The notes: generated from the letters alone by a model not told the origin. 24,781 bases of DNA from DATEDA01 sp963789885 (GCA_963789885.1 CAWBNB010000059.1:1-24781); one strand, 5' to 3'; positions 7,201 through 15,195 are shown, numbered from the stretch's first letter. Made by a program: numbers and translations.

Positions 7201-7374
7201 ACGACCGCCGCAATGACTGCCTACGATCACCTGCGGACGCCGCGCGCGCCGCGACGCGGCACTTCGAGGAGCATCGCATCCGGCTCTCAGCCAAGTTGCA
7301 TGAGCAAAGTGCCGACGCACACGCCCGCCTTGGCGAGGCGGAAGTCCGGCGCATGGCCGGCCTTTCGCCCGACG

Positions 7375-8238
7375 ATGCGCGACACCGCCCCGGCTGAAGA
7401 ACGCGGGCCGCTGCACGGCAAGCTCAGGTTCCGGACGATCTGGATCTCGGACACGCATCTCGGCACGCCCGGCTGCCAGGCGGCGGCGCTGATCGAGTTC
7501 CTCCGCCGCACCGACTCGCAGTATCTCTACCTCGTCGGCGACATCGTCGACGGCTGGCAGCTGAAGCGCCGGTGGTACTGGCACCAGCTGCACAACGACG
7601 TGATCCAGAAGGTGCTGCGCAAGGCGCGCAAGGGCACGGCGGTCGTCTACATCCCCGGCAACCACGACGAGGCGGCGCGCCACTATCTCGGGCTGGCGTT
7701 CGGCGGCATCGTCATCTGCGACGAGGCGATCCACACGACCGCCGACGGCCGGCGGCTGCTCGTTACCCACGGCGACCTCTTCGACGGCGTCATTCAGTGC
7801 GCGCGGTGGCTCGCCCTCCTCGGCGACGTCATCTACGCGTTCACGCTCAGGCTGAACCGGCATTTGAACGCGCTGCGCGCGCGCCTCGGCCTGCCGTACT
7901 GGTCGCTGTCGCAGTACCTCAAGCATCGCGTGAAGAACGCGGTCGAGCTACATCATGGCCTTCGAGGAGGCGCTCGCCGCCGAAGCGCGGCGGCGCGGGC
8001 TCGACGGCGTGGTCTGCGGGCACATCCACGCGCCGAGGTCCGCGACATCGACGGCATGCTCTACTGCAACGACGGCGACTGGGTCGAGAGCCTGACTGCG
8101 CTCGTCGAGACCGCCGAGGGCGAGCTGCGCATCCTGAACTGGCACGAGGTGCTCGCCTCGACTGGGGGCGCCGTTCCTGCATCGGTACCGGTACCGCACG
8201 CCCCGACGCGCGAGCCCGCGCTCACGACACCTCCCTGA
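7375..8238 (+). CDS. Calcineurin-like metallophosphoesterase, PlcP-like (UDP-2,3-diacylglucosamine diphosphatase family), with two compensating frameshifts
   Basis: About 287 residues. The family is often annotated LpxH-like, but its closest described members are PlcP enzymes, which cleave phospholipid head groups to give diacylglycerol during phosphate starvation. Metal-site motifs are clear: SDTHLG near residue 25, GDIVDGW, PGNHDEA and THGDLFD. The fourth motif, GHIH, is encoded but out of frame. An extra base near 7945 shifts the frame and a missing base near 8034 restores it, so about 30 residues are garbled. Corrected, the stretch reads SYIMAFEEALAAEARRRG, then GVVCGHIHAPEVRD. The start is uncertain (7375 preferred; ATGs at 7300 and 7213 are in frame). 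The GT4 gene follows after 15 bases. Confidence 0.85.
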   Translation: MRDTAPAEERGPLHGKLRFRTIWISDTHLGTPGCQAAALIEFLRRTDSQYLYLVGDIVDGWQLKRRWYWHQLHNDVIQKVLRKARKGTAVVYIPGNHDEAARHYLGLAFGGIVICDEAIHTTADGRRLLVTHGDLFDGVIQCARWLALLGDVIYAFTLRLNRHLNALRARLGLPYWSLSQYLKHRVKNAVELHHGLRGGARRRSAAARARRRGLRAHPRAEVRDIDGMLYCNDGDWVESLTALVETAEGELRILNWHEVLASTGGAVPASVPVPHAPTREPALTTPP

Positions 8239-8253
8239 AGCCGAGAGGACACG

Positions 8254-9280
8254 ATGCGGATCCTGATCGCCACCGACGCCTGTCTGCCGCAGATCAACGG
8301 CGTCGTCACCACGATCGGAAACACGGTGCGCGAGCTGCGCAGGCTCGGTCACGAAGTCGGGCTCGTGACGAGCGAGGGATTCCGCACGTTCCCGTGCCCG
8401 AGCTACCCGGAGATCCGTCTCGCGATCCTGCCCGGCGCCCGCGCCGCGCGCATGGTGGACGCGTTCGAGCCCGAGGCCGTGCACATCGCGACGGAAGCGC
8501 CGATCGGCTTCGCCGTGCGCAACCACTGTCTCGCGACGGGACGGCCGTTCACGACCGCGTACCACACGCAGTTTCCCGAGTACGTCCACGCCCGCTGTCG
8601 ACTGCCGGTCGCGGTCACCTACCGCTGGCTGCGCTGGTTCCACGGGCCCGCCCACGCGGTGATGGTGCCGACGCGCGAGATTCATCGCCGCCTCGAGGCG
8701 CGGCAATTCACGAACCTCGCCTACTGGTCGCGCGGCGTCGACACCGAGCTCTTCGAGCCCGCGCCGCGCGAGGCCATGGCCGGACGGAGGCCGATCTTCC
8801 TCTACGCGGGCCGCGTCGCCGTCGAAAAGAACCTCGAGGCGTTCCTGCGCCTCGACCTGCCGGGAACGAAGTGGGTCGTCGGCGACGGACCCGCGCGCCG
8901 CGCGCTCGAGGAAAAGTTCCCGGAGGCCCTGTTTCACGGCATGAAGGAGGGCCGGGATCTCGCCTACTACTACCAGCAGGCCGACGTCTTCGTGTTCCCG
9001 AGCCGCACGGACACCTTCGGGCTCGTGATGATCGAGGCGATGGCGTGCGGTACGCCGGTTGCCGCGTATCCCGTCACCGGGCCGATCGACGTCCTGCGCG
9101 ATCCGGCGAGCGGGCGTTCTGGCGCAGGACCTGCGCGCCGCCGCGATGGCCGCGCTTCGCCTCGATCGCGACGCCGTGCGAAGCTACGCGCTCCGGTATT
9201 CGTGGACCGCGGCAACGCAGCAGTTCATAGCGAACCTGTCTCCTGCGCGCCCGGCAGACGGAGCAACGCAGGCGGCCTGA
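8254..9280 (+). CDS. GT4-family glycosyltransferase, Agt-like, with one frameshift near its 3' end
   Basis: Family 4 retaining glycosyltransferase, 341 residues once corrected. Signature parts are the N-terminal Rossmann turn with INGVVTTI near residue 15, HTQFPEY, the sugar-nucleotide region FLYAGRVAVEKN, and FPSRTDTFGLVMIEAMACGTPV, the E-x7-E-like motif with Asp in the first position. At 9112-9114 a GGG where GG is expected shifts the frame. Uncorrected, the protein runs into an Arg/Pro-rich tail ending at 9486. Corrected, it reads GVLAQDLRAAAMAALRLDRD and then a normal C-terminus stopping at 9280. The stop sits in the loop of a hairpin, which supports that end. Paired with a PlcP-like gene, it probably glycosylates diacylglycerol; the sugar is unknown. 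An AGAGG ribosome site precedes the ATG. Confidence 0.85.
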
Positions 9281-9288
9281 CGGCCGCC
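9271..9288. terminator. Hairpin at the end of the GT4 gene
   Basis: GGCGGCC and GGCCGCC form a 7-bp stem whose 4-base loop holds the TGA of the frame-corrected glycosyltransferase. It lies between convergent genes and could act on either transcript, but no T-run follows in either direction. Confidence 0.45.
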
Positions 9289-9310
9289 GTGGCCACGGCG
9301 ACGCCGCGCG

Positions 9311-9523
9311 TCAGCGGCGTCCGTGCGCGAGACGGTCGCGCGTGCGGCGGCTCGCGAACAGGATCAGGTAATCGTGGATCCGGGCGCCGTCGCGCAACCG
9401 CGCGAACTCGTCGTCCCAGATGTCCTTCACCTCGTCGAACGAGTGTGAGGTTTCGCGCGCCAGAATTTCGATCGCGTTCCGACTGACTGCTTCTTGGTCG
9501 TCATCGGCGTAGAGTCGGCCCAA
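9311..9523 (-). CDS. DUF3562-like small protein
   Basis: About 70 residues from a TTG start. The visible pattern is a helical protein with ILARETSHSFDEVKDIWDDE, then FARLRDGARIHDYLILFASRRTRDRL. This matches what I know of DUF3562 proteins: an N-terminal helix-turn-helix-like half, then a helix ending in a conserved 'D-[FY]-L...ASRR' block. Function is unknown. The start is uncertain. TTG 9523 has GGAG nine bases upstream, while an alternative TTG at 9628 adds 35 Arg/Pro-rich residues and lies on top of a -10-like TAAAAT. It is convergent with the GT4 gene (30 bases) and may be under a Pho-box-like site at 9655-9672. Confidence 0.7.
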   Translation of the reverse strand: MGRLYADDDQEAVSRNAIEILARETSHSFDEVKDIWDDEFARLRDGARIHDYLILFASRRTRDRLAHGRR

Positions 9524-9848
9524 AGGGATGTGCTCCGGAAACCGGCGGGCCCGTGGCCGTTGTCGCGCGCCGCGGGGCGCCTCACGGGCCGCTCGCGGGG
9601 ATCGCTCGCGCAGCCCGTCTGAATGCAATTTTAATGTAATGGGGCGCTGGAATTATGACGGTTTGACGACGGCGAAGCGCGACAGATTGCCGCGCGCGCC
9701 ACACGTAGCGATTTCAACGAGATACATGAAGCGCCTCGTGCAAAGTCGCGCTCACAGCGTGCCGGAGGTCGCTCCGATCCAACCAGGCAGAGCAACGAAG
9801 TTGGCGTGATGCGGCGGAATCGCGCACAAGTCGAGTCGAAGCGTCGAG
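9524..9848. other. Intergenic region upstream of the DUF3562-like gene
   Basis: About 325 bases between the DUF3562-like start and the sixA stop. The stretch 9620-9660 is strikingly AT-rich for this window and holds -10-like words on the minus strand (CATAAT, TACATT, TAAAAT), so it is probably a promoter region. The remainder, 9680-9848, shows no gene; a direct repeat GTCGAGTC occurs twice near 9833-9849. Confidence 0.5.
9655..9672 (-). promoter_or_regulatory. Candidate Pho box upstream of the DUF3562-like gene
   Basis: The minus strand reads CCGTCGT-CAAA-CCGTCAT: two half-sites scoring 5 and 6 of 7 against CTGTCAY, with the expected 4-base A-rich spacer. Orientation is toward the DUF3562-like gene. 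The nearest -10-like words lie 16-21 bases downstream, further than the usual 10-11, so confidence is low. Confidence 0.3.
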
Positions 9849-10301
9849 TCAAACGAAATCCGGCCCGATCACCACGCGCAGCACGACCGAAGCCGCGCCG
9901 CTCTTGTCGCGATCCGACAGCCACCAGACCGCGCCCTTCCTGATCGACCAGTAGGCTTCCTCGCCCGACAGCAGGAACGACGCGACAGCGCCGAGGGTCG
10001 GCTGATGGCCGACGATGACCACGGCCTCGCGGGAGTCCGGCCAACCGGCGGCGGCCAGTACCGCCGAGGCGGAGGCGCCCGGCCCGATCTCGTCGACGGT
10101 CTTGAACTTCCGCTTGAGCGCGAGCGCTGTCTGCTGTGCGCGGTCCGCCGGCGAGACGAGGATCCGCGCCGTCTCGGGCAGCCGGCGCTCGAGCCATTCG
10201 CCGACCCGCTCGGCCTGCTTCTGGCCTTTTGCCGTCAGCCGGCGACCGAGGTCCGGCTCGCCCGGCTCGGCCTCGGCGTGACGCCAGAGCACGAGGTCCA
10301 C
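9849..10301 (-). CDS. sixA: Phosphohistidine phosphatase SixA-type (histidine phosphatase superfamily)
   Basis: 150 residues from a GTG start. The phosphatase signature is at the very N-terminus (LVLWRHAEAEPGEPD), where the His is the phospho-acceptor. The second catalytic His is in VIVGHQPTLG. E. coli SixA removes phosphate from His in the nitrogen phosphotransferase protein NPr and was first reported against ArcB; the substrate here is unknown. It starts two bases after the ppk1 stop, so the two genes are almost certainly co-transcribed and translationally coupled. The frame stays open to 10679, but that extension is antisense-like sequence overlapping ppk1. The length is typical (about 150-160). 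Confidence 0.9.
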   Translation of the reverse strand: MDLVLWRHAEAEPGEPDLGRRLTAKGQKQAERVGEWLERRLPETARILVSPADRAQQTALALKRKFKTVDEIGPGASASAVLAAAGWPDSREAVVIVGHQPTLGAVASFLLSGEEAYWSIRKGAVWWLSDRDKSGAASVVLRVVIGPDFV

Positions 10302-10303
10302 GG

Positions 10304-12400
10304 TCAGTCTCCGTCGTCGGGCTCGCACATCGCGGCGAGCAGCTCGCGTTGCGCAGATCGCATTCGCTTGCCGCGGCGCGACGCGACCTTGCGCCACGCG
10401 CCGTCGGGCATGAGGGACCAGGCATCCCGCGTGTCCGCGAGATAGGCAGAGAGGCCCTCCTCGACGACGCGTTTGCGCAGTTTCGCATCCCGGACCGGGA
10501 ACGCGACTTCGATCCGCCGGAACATGTTGCGTCCCATCCAGTCGGCGGACGACAGCCACACGTCGGGCGTGCCCCCGTTGGCGAAGAACCACACGCGATG
10601 GTGCTCGAGGAACCGGCCCAGGATCGAGCGCACGCGAATGCGCTCGGACAGGCCGCGCACACCCGGCCGCAGCGCGCACGCGCCGCGCACGATGAGGTCG
10701 ACCTCGACGCCGGCTTCGGACGCCGCGTAGAGCGCGCGGATGACGCCCTCCTCGAGCAGCGCGTTCATCTTGGCGACGATGCGCGCCGGCCGGCCGGCGC
10801 GCGCGTGCGCCGCCTCGCGCCGGATCATCTCGATCACGCGGCGATGCATTGTGAACGGCGCGAGCAGCAGATGCCGCATCCGCCCCGCCCTCGCGAGGCT
10901 CGTGATGTGCATGAAGACGTCGTTCACGTCGGCGCAGAGGCCGGCGTCCGCCGTCAGCAGGCCGAAATCGGAATAGAGCTGCGTCGTGCGCGGGTGATAG
11001 TTGCCCGTTCCGAGGTGCGCATACGGGCGAAGCCGCGGGCGCCCTCGCGCGTCGGGCTCGCGGCGGATCAGGAGCGCGAGCTTCGCATGCGTCTTGAGCC
11101 CGAACACCCCGTAGACGACCTGCGCACCCGCGTGCTCGAGGCGCTCGGCCCAGTTGATGTTCGCCTCCTCGTCGAAGCGCGCCATCAGCTCGACCACCAC
11201 CGTCACTTCCTTGCCGCGGCGCGCGGCCTCGATCAGCGCCTCCATCAGCACCGAGTTGACTCCGGTGCGATACACCGTCTGCTTGACCGCGACGACATCG
11301 GGATCGTCGGCGGCCTTGCGGATGAAGTCGACGACCGGCTCGAACGACTGGTAGGGGTGGTGCAGCAGGATGTCGTGCTGGCGGATCGCGGCGAGGATGT
11401 CCGGCTGCTCGCGCAGCCGGTCGGGGATCCCGGGGATGAACAGTGGATACTTGAGCGCGTCCACGTCGACCTGGTCGACGAGCGAGGTGAGGCGCGCGAT
11501 GTTGACGGGGCCGTCGCAGCGGTAGAGGTCGGCGTCGGTCAGCTCGAACTGCTGGAGCAGGAACTGGGCGAGCGGATCGGGGCAGTTGGCGGCGACTTCG
11601 AGGCGCACGGCAGACCCGAACTGCCGTTGCGGCAGCTCACCTTGCAGCGCCTGTCGCAAATTCTTGACCTCTTCCTCGTCGATCCACAGGTCCGCGTCGC
11701 GGGTCACGCGGAATTGAGCATAGTTGACGACGGCGCGGCCGGGGAAGAGCTCGTGCAAATGCGCGTGGATGACCGACGAGAGCATCACGAACGCGTTGTC
11801 GCCGCCGCCGACATCGGCGGGAAGGCGGATCACGCGCGGAAGCACCCGCGGCGCCTTAACGATCGCGATCGCCGTCTCGCGGCCGAACGCATCCGTGCCC
11901 GAAAGCTCGATCACGAAGTTCAGGCTCTTGTTGACCACCTGCGGGAACGGATGCGCCGGATCGAGCCCGATCGGCGTCAAGAGCGGACGCACCTCGCGTT
12001 CGAAGTACTGCGCGACCCACGCGCGCTGCGCGGCGGTGAACTCGGTGCGACGGACGAGGCTCACGCCGGCGCGTTCGAGCGCGGGCAGCACCTCGCGGTT
12101 GAGGAGCGTGTACTGCGCGTCGATCAGCGCGCGAGCCTCGACACCAACCTGGGCGAGGAGCGCGCGCGCCTCCTGCAGCGTCAAGCCCGCGGGCGGCACC
12201 TTGGCCCGCAGCTGCTCCTTGATCCCGGCGATGCGAATCTCGAAGAATTCGTCGAGGTTGCTGCCGGCGATGCACAGGAACCGGAGCCGTTCGAGCAACG
12301 GCGTGTCGGGATCGGCCGCGAGCGCCAGCACCCGCCGGTTGAAGGCCAGGAGCGAGAGCTCGCGATTGAGCGGTGCGGCGTCGACGGCGGCGTCCGGCAT
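10304..12400 (-). CDS. ppk1: Polyphosphate kinase 1
   Basis: Membrane-associated enzyme that polymerises the gamma-phosphate of ATP into polyphosphate. It has 698 residues from this start, against about 690 usual. The order is the N-terminal domain beginning LNRELSLLAFNRRVL, a middle head domain, and two phospholipase-D-like C-terminal domains. The autophosphorylated His is H438 in LKTHAKLALL. The second catalytic His region is RFLEHHRVWFF (about residues 596-606). VAVKQTVYRTG and HLGTGNYH are also present. The ATG at 12475 would add 25 Pro-rich residues with no ribosome site; the ATG at 12400 has GGGGGA upstream and gives a normal N-terminus. sixA follows after two bases, and ppx is 4 kb away on the other strand. 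Confidence 0.96.
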   Translation of the reverse strand: MPDAAVDAAPLNRELSLLAFNRRVLALAADPDTPLLERLRFLCIAGSNLDEFFEIRIAGIKEQLRAKVPPAGLTLQEARALLAQVGVEARALIDAQYTLLNREVLPALERAGVSLVRRTEFTAAQRAWVAQYFEREVRPLLTPIGLDPAHPFPQVVNKSLNFVIELSGTDAFGRETAIAIVKAPRVLPRVIRLPADVGGGDNAFVMLSSVIHAHLHELFPGRAVVNYAQFRVTRDADLWIDEEEVKNLRQALQGELPQRQFGSAVRLEVAANCPDPLAQFLLQQFELTDADLYRCDGPVNIARLTSLVDQVDVDALKYPLFIPGIPDRLREQPDILAAIRQHDILLHHPYQSFEPVVDFIRKAADDPDVVAVKQTVYRTGVNSVLMEALIEAARRGKEVTVVVELMARFDEEANINWAERLEHAGAQVVYGVFGLKTHAKLALLIRREPDARGRPRLRPYAHLGTGNYHPRTTQLYSDFGLLTADAGLCADVNDVFMHITSLARAGRMRHLLLAPFTMHRRVIEMIRREAAHARAGRPARIVAKMNALLEEGVIRALYAASEAGVEVDLIVRGACALRPGVRGLSERIRVRSILGRFLEHHRVWFFANGGTPDVWLSSADWMGRNMFRRIEVAFPVRDAKLRKRVVEEGLSAYLADTRDAWSLMPDGAWRKVASRRGKRMRSAQRELLAAMCEPDDGD

Positions 12401-12541
12401 CGGCGGCCGTCCCCCCGCTTCCGGTGTGGGGAGGCCGGGCGCAGGCAGCGGGATCGGGGCGTGCAGCGGGACCATGAGGATGACGGGCGCGGATGACGCC
12501 CATGTTACGACAGTCGGCCCGGACCGGCCGGCTCCCCCGGG

Positions 12542-13297
12542 TCAGGCCGCAGCGACGACGGCAGGGTCTTCCACGTGCGCGGTCAGCGCGAGCCAGACAC
12601 AGCGGCCCCGGGTCTCGTGCTCCAGCGCCGCGAGGTAGGCGGCGTGCGCGACGAGCTCGTCGGGTGATGGCTGCAGCACGACGAGGGGCTCCGCCCGCGC
12701 GCCGCCGAGCGCCACGACCGCGTGCATCGCCGCACCGTCCAGCGGCTGGAACGCGGCACCGAGGTCGATCGTCAGCGACTCCTGCCCGCGCGTCATTGCG
12801 AGCCAGACTTCGGCCAGGAGCTCCGCGTCGAGCAGCGCCCCGTGCAGCGTGCGGTGCCGGTTGTCGACGCCGAAGCGTTCGCACAGCGCGTCGAGGCTGT
12901 TCCGCTTGCCGGGGAACATGTCCCGCGCGAGCGCGAGCGTGTCCGTGAGCTTCGCGTACACGCCGGCGCAGGCGGGGAGGCCCGCGAGCGCCAATTCGCC
13001 GTCGAGGAAGGCGACGTCGAACGGCGCGTTGTGGATCACCCACTCGGCGCCGCGCGCGAACTCGATGAACTCGGCGGCAGCATCGCGGAACTTGGGCTGG
13101 CCGCGGAGATCCTCCCATGTCTTGCCGTGGACCTCGGTCGCGGCGACGTCGATCTCGCGTTCGGGATCGAAGTGGAAGTGCACGGTGCGGCCGGTCGCGC
13201 GGCGGTTCACGACCTCGAGCCCCGCGAGCTCGATGATCCGGTGACCCTGGAGCGGATCGAGGCCCGTGGTTTCGGTGTCGAGGACGATCTGGCGCAT
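12542..13297 (-). CDS. dnaQ: DNA polymerase III epsilon subunit (3'-5' proofreading exonuclease)
   Basis: 251 residues. DEDDh exonuclease motifs are complete: D7 and E9 in VLDTETTG (Exo I), D94 in IHNAPFDVAFLD (Exo II), and H152 with D157 in TLHGALLDAEL (Exo III). The C-terminal tail from about residue 180 is longer and more hydrophobic than the linker plus alpha-binding peptide in E. coli. A proofreading subunit role is the natural call, but I cannot confirm the clamp-binding peptide. It lies 10 bases downstream of the PP2C gene and probably shares a transcript with the kinase and phosphatase. A position next to rnhA, common elsewhere, is not seen here. Confidence 0.93.
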   Translation of the reverse strand: MRQIVLDTETTGLDPLQGHRIIELAGLEVVNRRATGRTVHFHFDPEREIDVAATEVHGKTWEDLRGQPKFRDAAAEFIEFARGAEWVIHNAPFDVAFLDGELALAGLPACAGVYAKLTDTLALARDMFPGKRNSLDALCERFGVDNRHRTLHGALLDAELLAEVWLAMTRGQESLTIDLGAAFQPLDGAAMHAVVALGGARAEPLVVLQPSPDELVAHAAYLAALEHETRGRCVWLALTAHVEDPAVVAAA

Positions 13298-13307
13298 CAG
13301 CCGGAGC

Positions 13308-14228
13308 CTACTTGCGATACCTTTGTATTGTCGCCTGAATTTCGGCGATCGCGCGCTCGATCTCGTCGTCGGACAGATCGCGCTGCGCGCCCTTGCGGTC
13401 GGTCAGCGTCAGCGTCCGGTCGATCTGCGTCTGGAATTCGCCCAGGCCGAGCGTCTCGGTGATCGTCGTCGACGGCTCGTCGGTGAGCGTCTCGGGCCCC
13501 CAGCGCACGACGATCGCGGAGAGGTTGTCACCGTCGGGACCGCCGCGCGTCTCGGCCTCGCGCATCATCTGGGGTGCGGACTTGAGGATCGGCGTCGACG
13601 TAAGCCAGGTCGCGACCTCCTCGCGCGTGAGCACGCTCCACAGGCCGTCGGTGCACAGCACCAGAACGTCGCCATTGCGGAGCGGCGTCCGCTTGCCGAG
13701 ATCGATGACCGGGTCGACAAGCCCTCCCAGGCAGCTGAAGATCTTGTTGCGATCCGGGTGCTCCGCCACGTCGTTGGCCCCGATGATGCCCTGGTCGACG
13801 AGGTACTGGACTTTCGAGTGGTCCTTGGTGGCGCCGATGAGGCCGCCCTGGCGGAACAGATAGAGGCGCGAATCACCGACGTGCGCCCAGTAGGCGTGCC
13901 CCGCCTGCACGATACAGCCCACGCAGGTCGTGCGCGGCGTCTCGAGCATCGAGAACTGGTTCGCGTACGAGCCGAGCGCGGCGTGGGCGCGCAGCAGCGA
14001 GTCCTGCAGGAACTTGAGCGGGTTCTTGAGGATCGGCTTCGCTTCCTGCTGGAAGCGCTCGATGAACAGCCGCACGGCGATCTGGGCGGCGATCTCGCCG
14101 CCCGCGTGTCCGCCCATCCCGTCGGCGACGACGAGGAGCAGCGTGTCGCGGCTGTACGTGTAGGCGATCCGGTCCTGATTGACCTTGCGCGAGCCCTTCC
14201 GGGACTCCTGGAAGATCGTGAAGCGCAT
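13308..14228 (-). CDS. PP2C-family Ser/Thr protein phosphatase
   Basis: 306 residues, cytoplasmic, with no membrane segment. Metal-coordinating motifs of the PPM fold are present in order: NQDR (17-20), VADGMGGHAGGE with D36, HVGDSRLYLFR, LCTDGLWSVL, and GGPDGDNLSAIVV near residue 240. The last ~55 residues form an extra tail ending in a helix (DEIERAIAEIQATIQRYRK) that is not part of the catalytic fold. It follows a Ser/Thr kinase gene by 28 bases, so it is the likely antagonist of that kinase; common substrates are inferred, not shown. Its full catalytic set argues for an active enzyme. dnaQ starts 10 bases after its stop. Confidence 0.93.
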   Translation of the reverse strand: MRFTIFQESRKGSRKVNQDRIAYTYSRDTLLLVVADGMGGHAGGEIAAQIAVRLFIERFQQEAKPILKNPLKFLQDSLLRAHAALGSYANQFSMLETPRTTCVGCIVQAGHAYWAHVGDSRLYLFRQGGLIGATKDHSKVQYLVDQGIIGANDVAEHPDRNKIFSCLGGLVDPVIDLGKRTPLRNGDVLVLCTDGLWSVLTREEVATWLTSTPILKSAPQMMREAETRGGPDGDNLSAIVVRWGPETLTDEPSTTITETLGLGEFQTQIDRTLTLTDRKGAQRDLSDDEIERAIAEIQATIQRYRK

Positions 14229-14256
14229 CGAAGAACGCGGAGTGGGCCGCGGCGCG

Positions 14257-15195
14257 TCAGGCGCCGATCTCGGTGAAGAGCCTGCGCTTCAGGCTGCCGA
14301 AGAACGTGAGTTTCCGCTTCTTCGGCGGAATGTCGCGAATGGCCTTCTGCAGCGCGAACACCGACTGCGGCCGCTCGAGCGGGTCGAGGCGCAGGCACCA
14401 GTCGATCACCTCCAGCACGTTGTCCGAGTATTGGCCGGCCCAGATCTTTTTCGCGGAGACCAGATGGTCCTCCGAGAGCCGCGCGTCGGCCGCCTGCGGC
14501 GCGAACGCGGCGAGGCACGCGAACATGCTCGCGCCGACGCCGTAGACGTCGGTCCAGGGACCCAGCCGATCGGGCTCGCGGTACTGCTCCGGCGCCGCGA
14601 AGCCGGGCGTGTACATCGGGGCGAGCTTCGGGCGGTTGGTCGTGAGCGTCTGCCGCGCCGCGCCGAAGTCGAGCAGCACCGGACTGCCGTCGGTGCGGAG
14701 GTAGATGTTCGCCGGCTTGATGTCGAGGTGGAGGAGCTTGTGCGTGTGCACTTCCCGCAGGCCGTTCAGCAGGTGCATGAACACGTGGCGGACGAGGCGC
14801 TCGGACATCTGGTCCTGCCGCATCTGGATCTGCTGCTGCAGCGTACGGCCGCGCTCGTAGCGCATCACCATGTACACCGTCTCGTTCGCGCGGAAGAAGT
14901 TCAACACGCGCACGACATTCGGGTGGTTGATCTTGGCGAGCGCACGCCCTTCCTCGAAGAAGCACTTCATCCCGTAGCGGAACGAGGTCAGATTCTCGGC
15001 GGAGGACGCCCGCACGATGTCGCCCTCGGTGCGCAGCACGAGCGACGACGGCAGGTATTCCTTGACCGCGACGGGTGCGCCCGTCTCGTCGAACGCGCGG
15101 TAGACGATCGAGAACCCGCCGCGGCTGATCTGCCGGTCGATCCGGTAGTTCAGCAACTGGTAGCCCCCGGTGAGGGCTTGGTTCGTGACGGCCAT
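14257..15195 (-). CDS. Ser/Thr protein kinase with HLD catalytic loop
   Basis: 312 residues, with no transmembrane segment and no sensor domain. Kinase motifs: the Gly-rich loop ISRGGFSIVYRAFD (23-36), the ATP lysine K45 in VAVKEY, an acidic helix C (E81/E82), the catalytic loop HLDIKPAN (156-163), DFG (176-178) and PGFAAPEQY. The catalytic loop has Leu where most kinases have Arg (HRD), so it is a non-RD type. Such kinases usually do not need activation-loop phosphorylation. The ATG at 15195 gives the kinase a natural start; the 50 extra upstream residues are translated promoter. A PP2C gene follows after 28 bases. The substrate is unknown. Confidence 0.92.
   Translation of the reverse strand: MAVTNQALTGGYQLLNYRIDRQISRGGFSIVYRAFDETGAPVAVKEYLPSSLVLRTEGDIVRASSAENLTSFRYGMKCFFEEGRALAKINHPNVVRVLNFFRANETVYMVMRYERGRTLQQQIQMRQDQMSERLVRHVFMHLLNGLREVHTHKLLHLDIKPANIYLRTDGSPVLLDFGAARQTLTTNRPKLAPMYTPGFAAPEQYREPDRLGPWTDVYGVGASMFACLAAFAPQAADARLSEDHLVSAKKIWAGQYSDNVLEVIDWCLRLDPLERPQSVFALQKAIRDIPPKKRKLTFFGSLKRRLFTEIGA

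Larger units (their letters stand above)
7045..7374. other. Divergent intergenic region yqeB-like / plcP-like
   Basis: 330 bases with no supported protein gene. On the minus strand it is a chain of hairpins ending in an intrinsic terminator before the YqeB-like gene. On the plus strand it holds Pho-box-like half-sites at 7172-7200. The frames that cross it are open only because the DNA is GC-rich; no translation resembles a known family. The part from about 7265 to 7374 shows nothing I can name. Confidence 0.6.

Noticed and set aside
7045..7320. TPP riboswitch suggested by GGCTGAGAGCC on the minus strand near 7280
   Set aside because: The rest of the TPP core (the ACCTGAT region and partner helices) is absent.
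9281..9486. Basic C-terminal tail of the GT4 protein
   Set aside because: It arises from a single extra G, overlaps the convergent DUF3562-like gene, and replaces a normal family C-terminus found in the next frame.
10136..12496. Long plus-strand open frame across ppk1
   Set aside because: It is the antisense of a clearly recognised ppk1; its length reflects GC-rich codon bias, and its translation is low-complexity Arg/Asp/Glu-rich.
12401..12541. Pho box upstream of ppk1
   Set aside because: CTGTCGT, GCGTCAT and CCGTCAT occur on the minus strand, but they are spaced 13-14 bases apart rather than 11, and part of them lies close to the alternative start.
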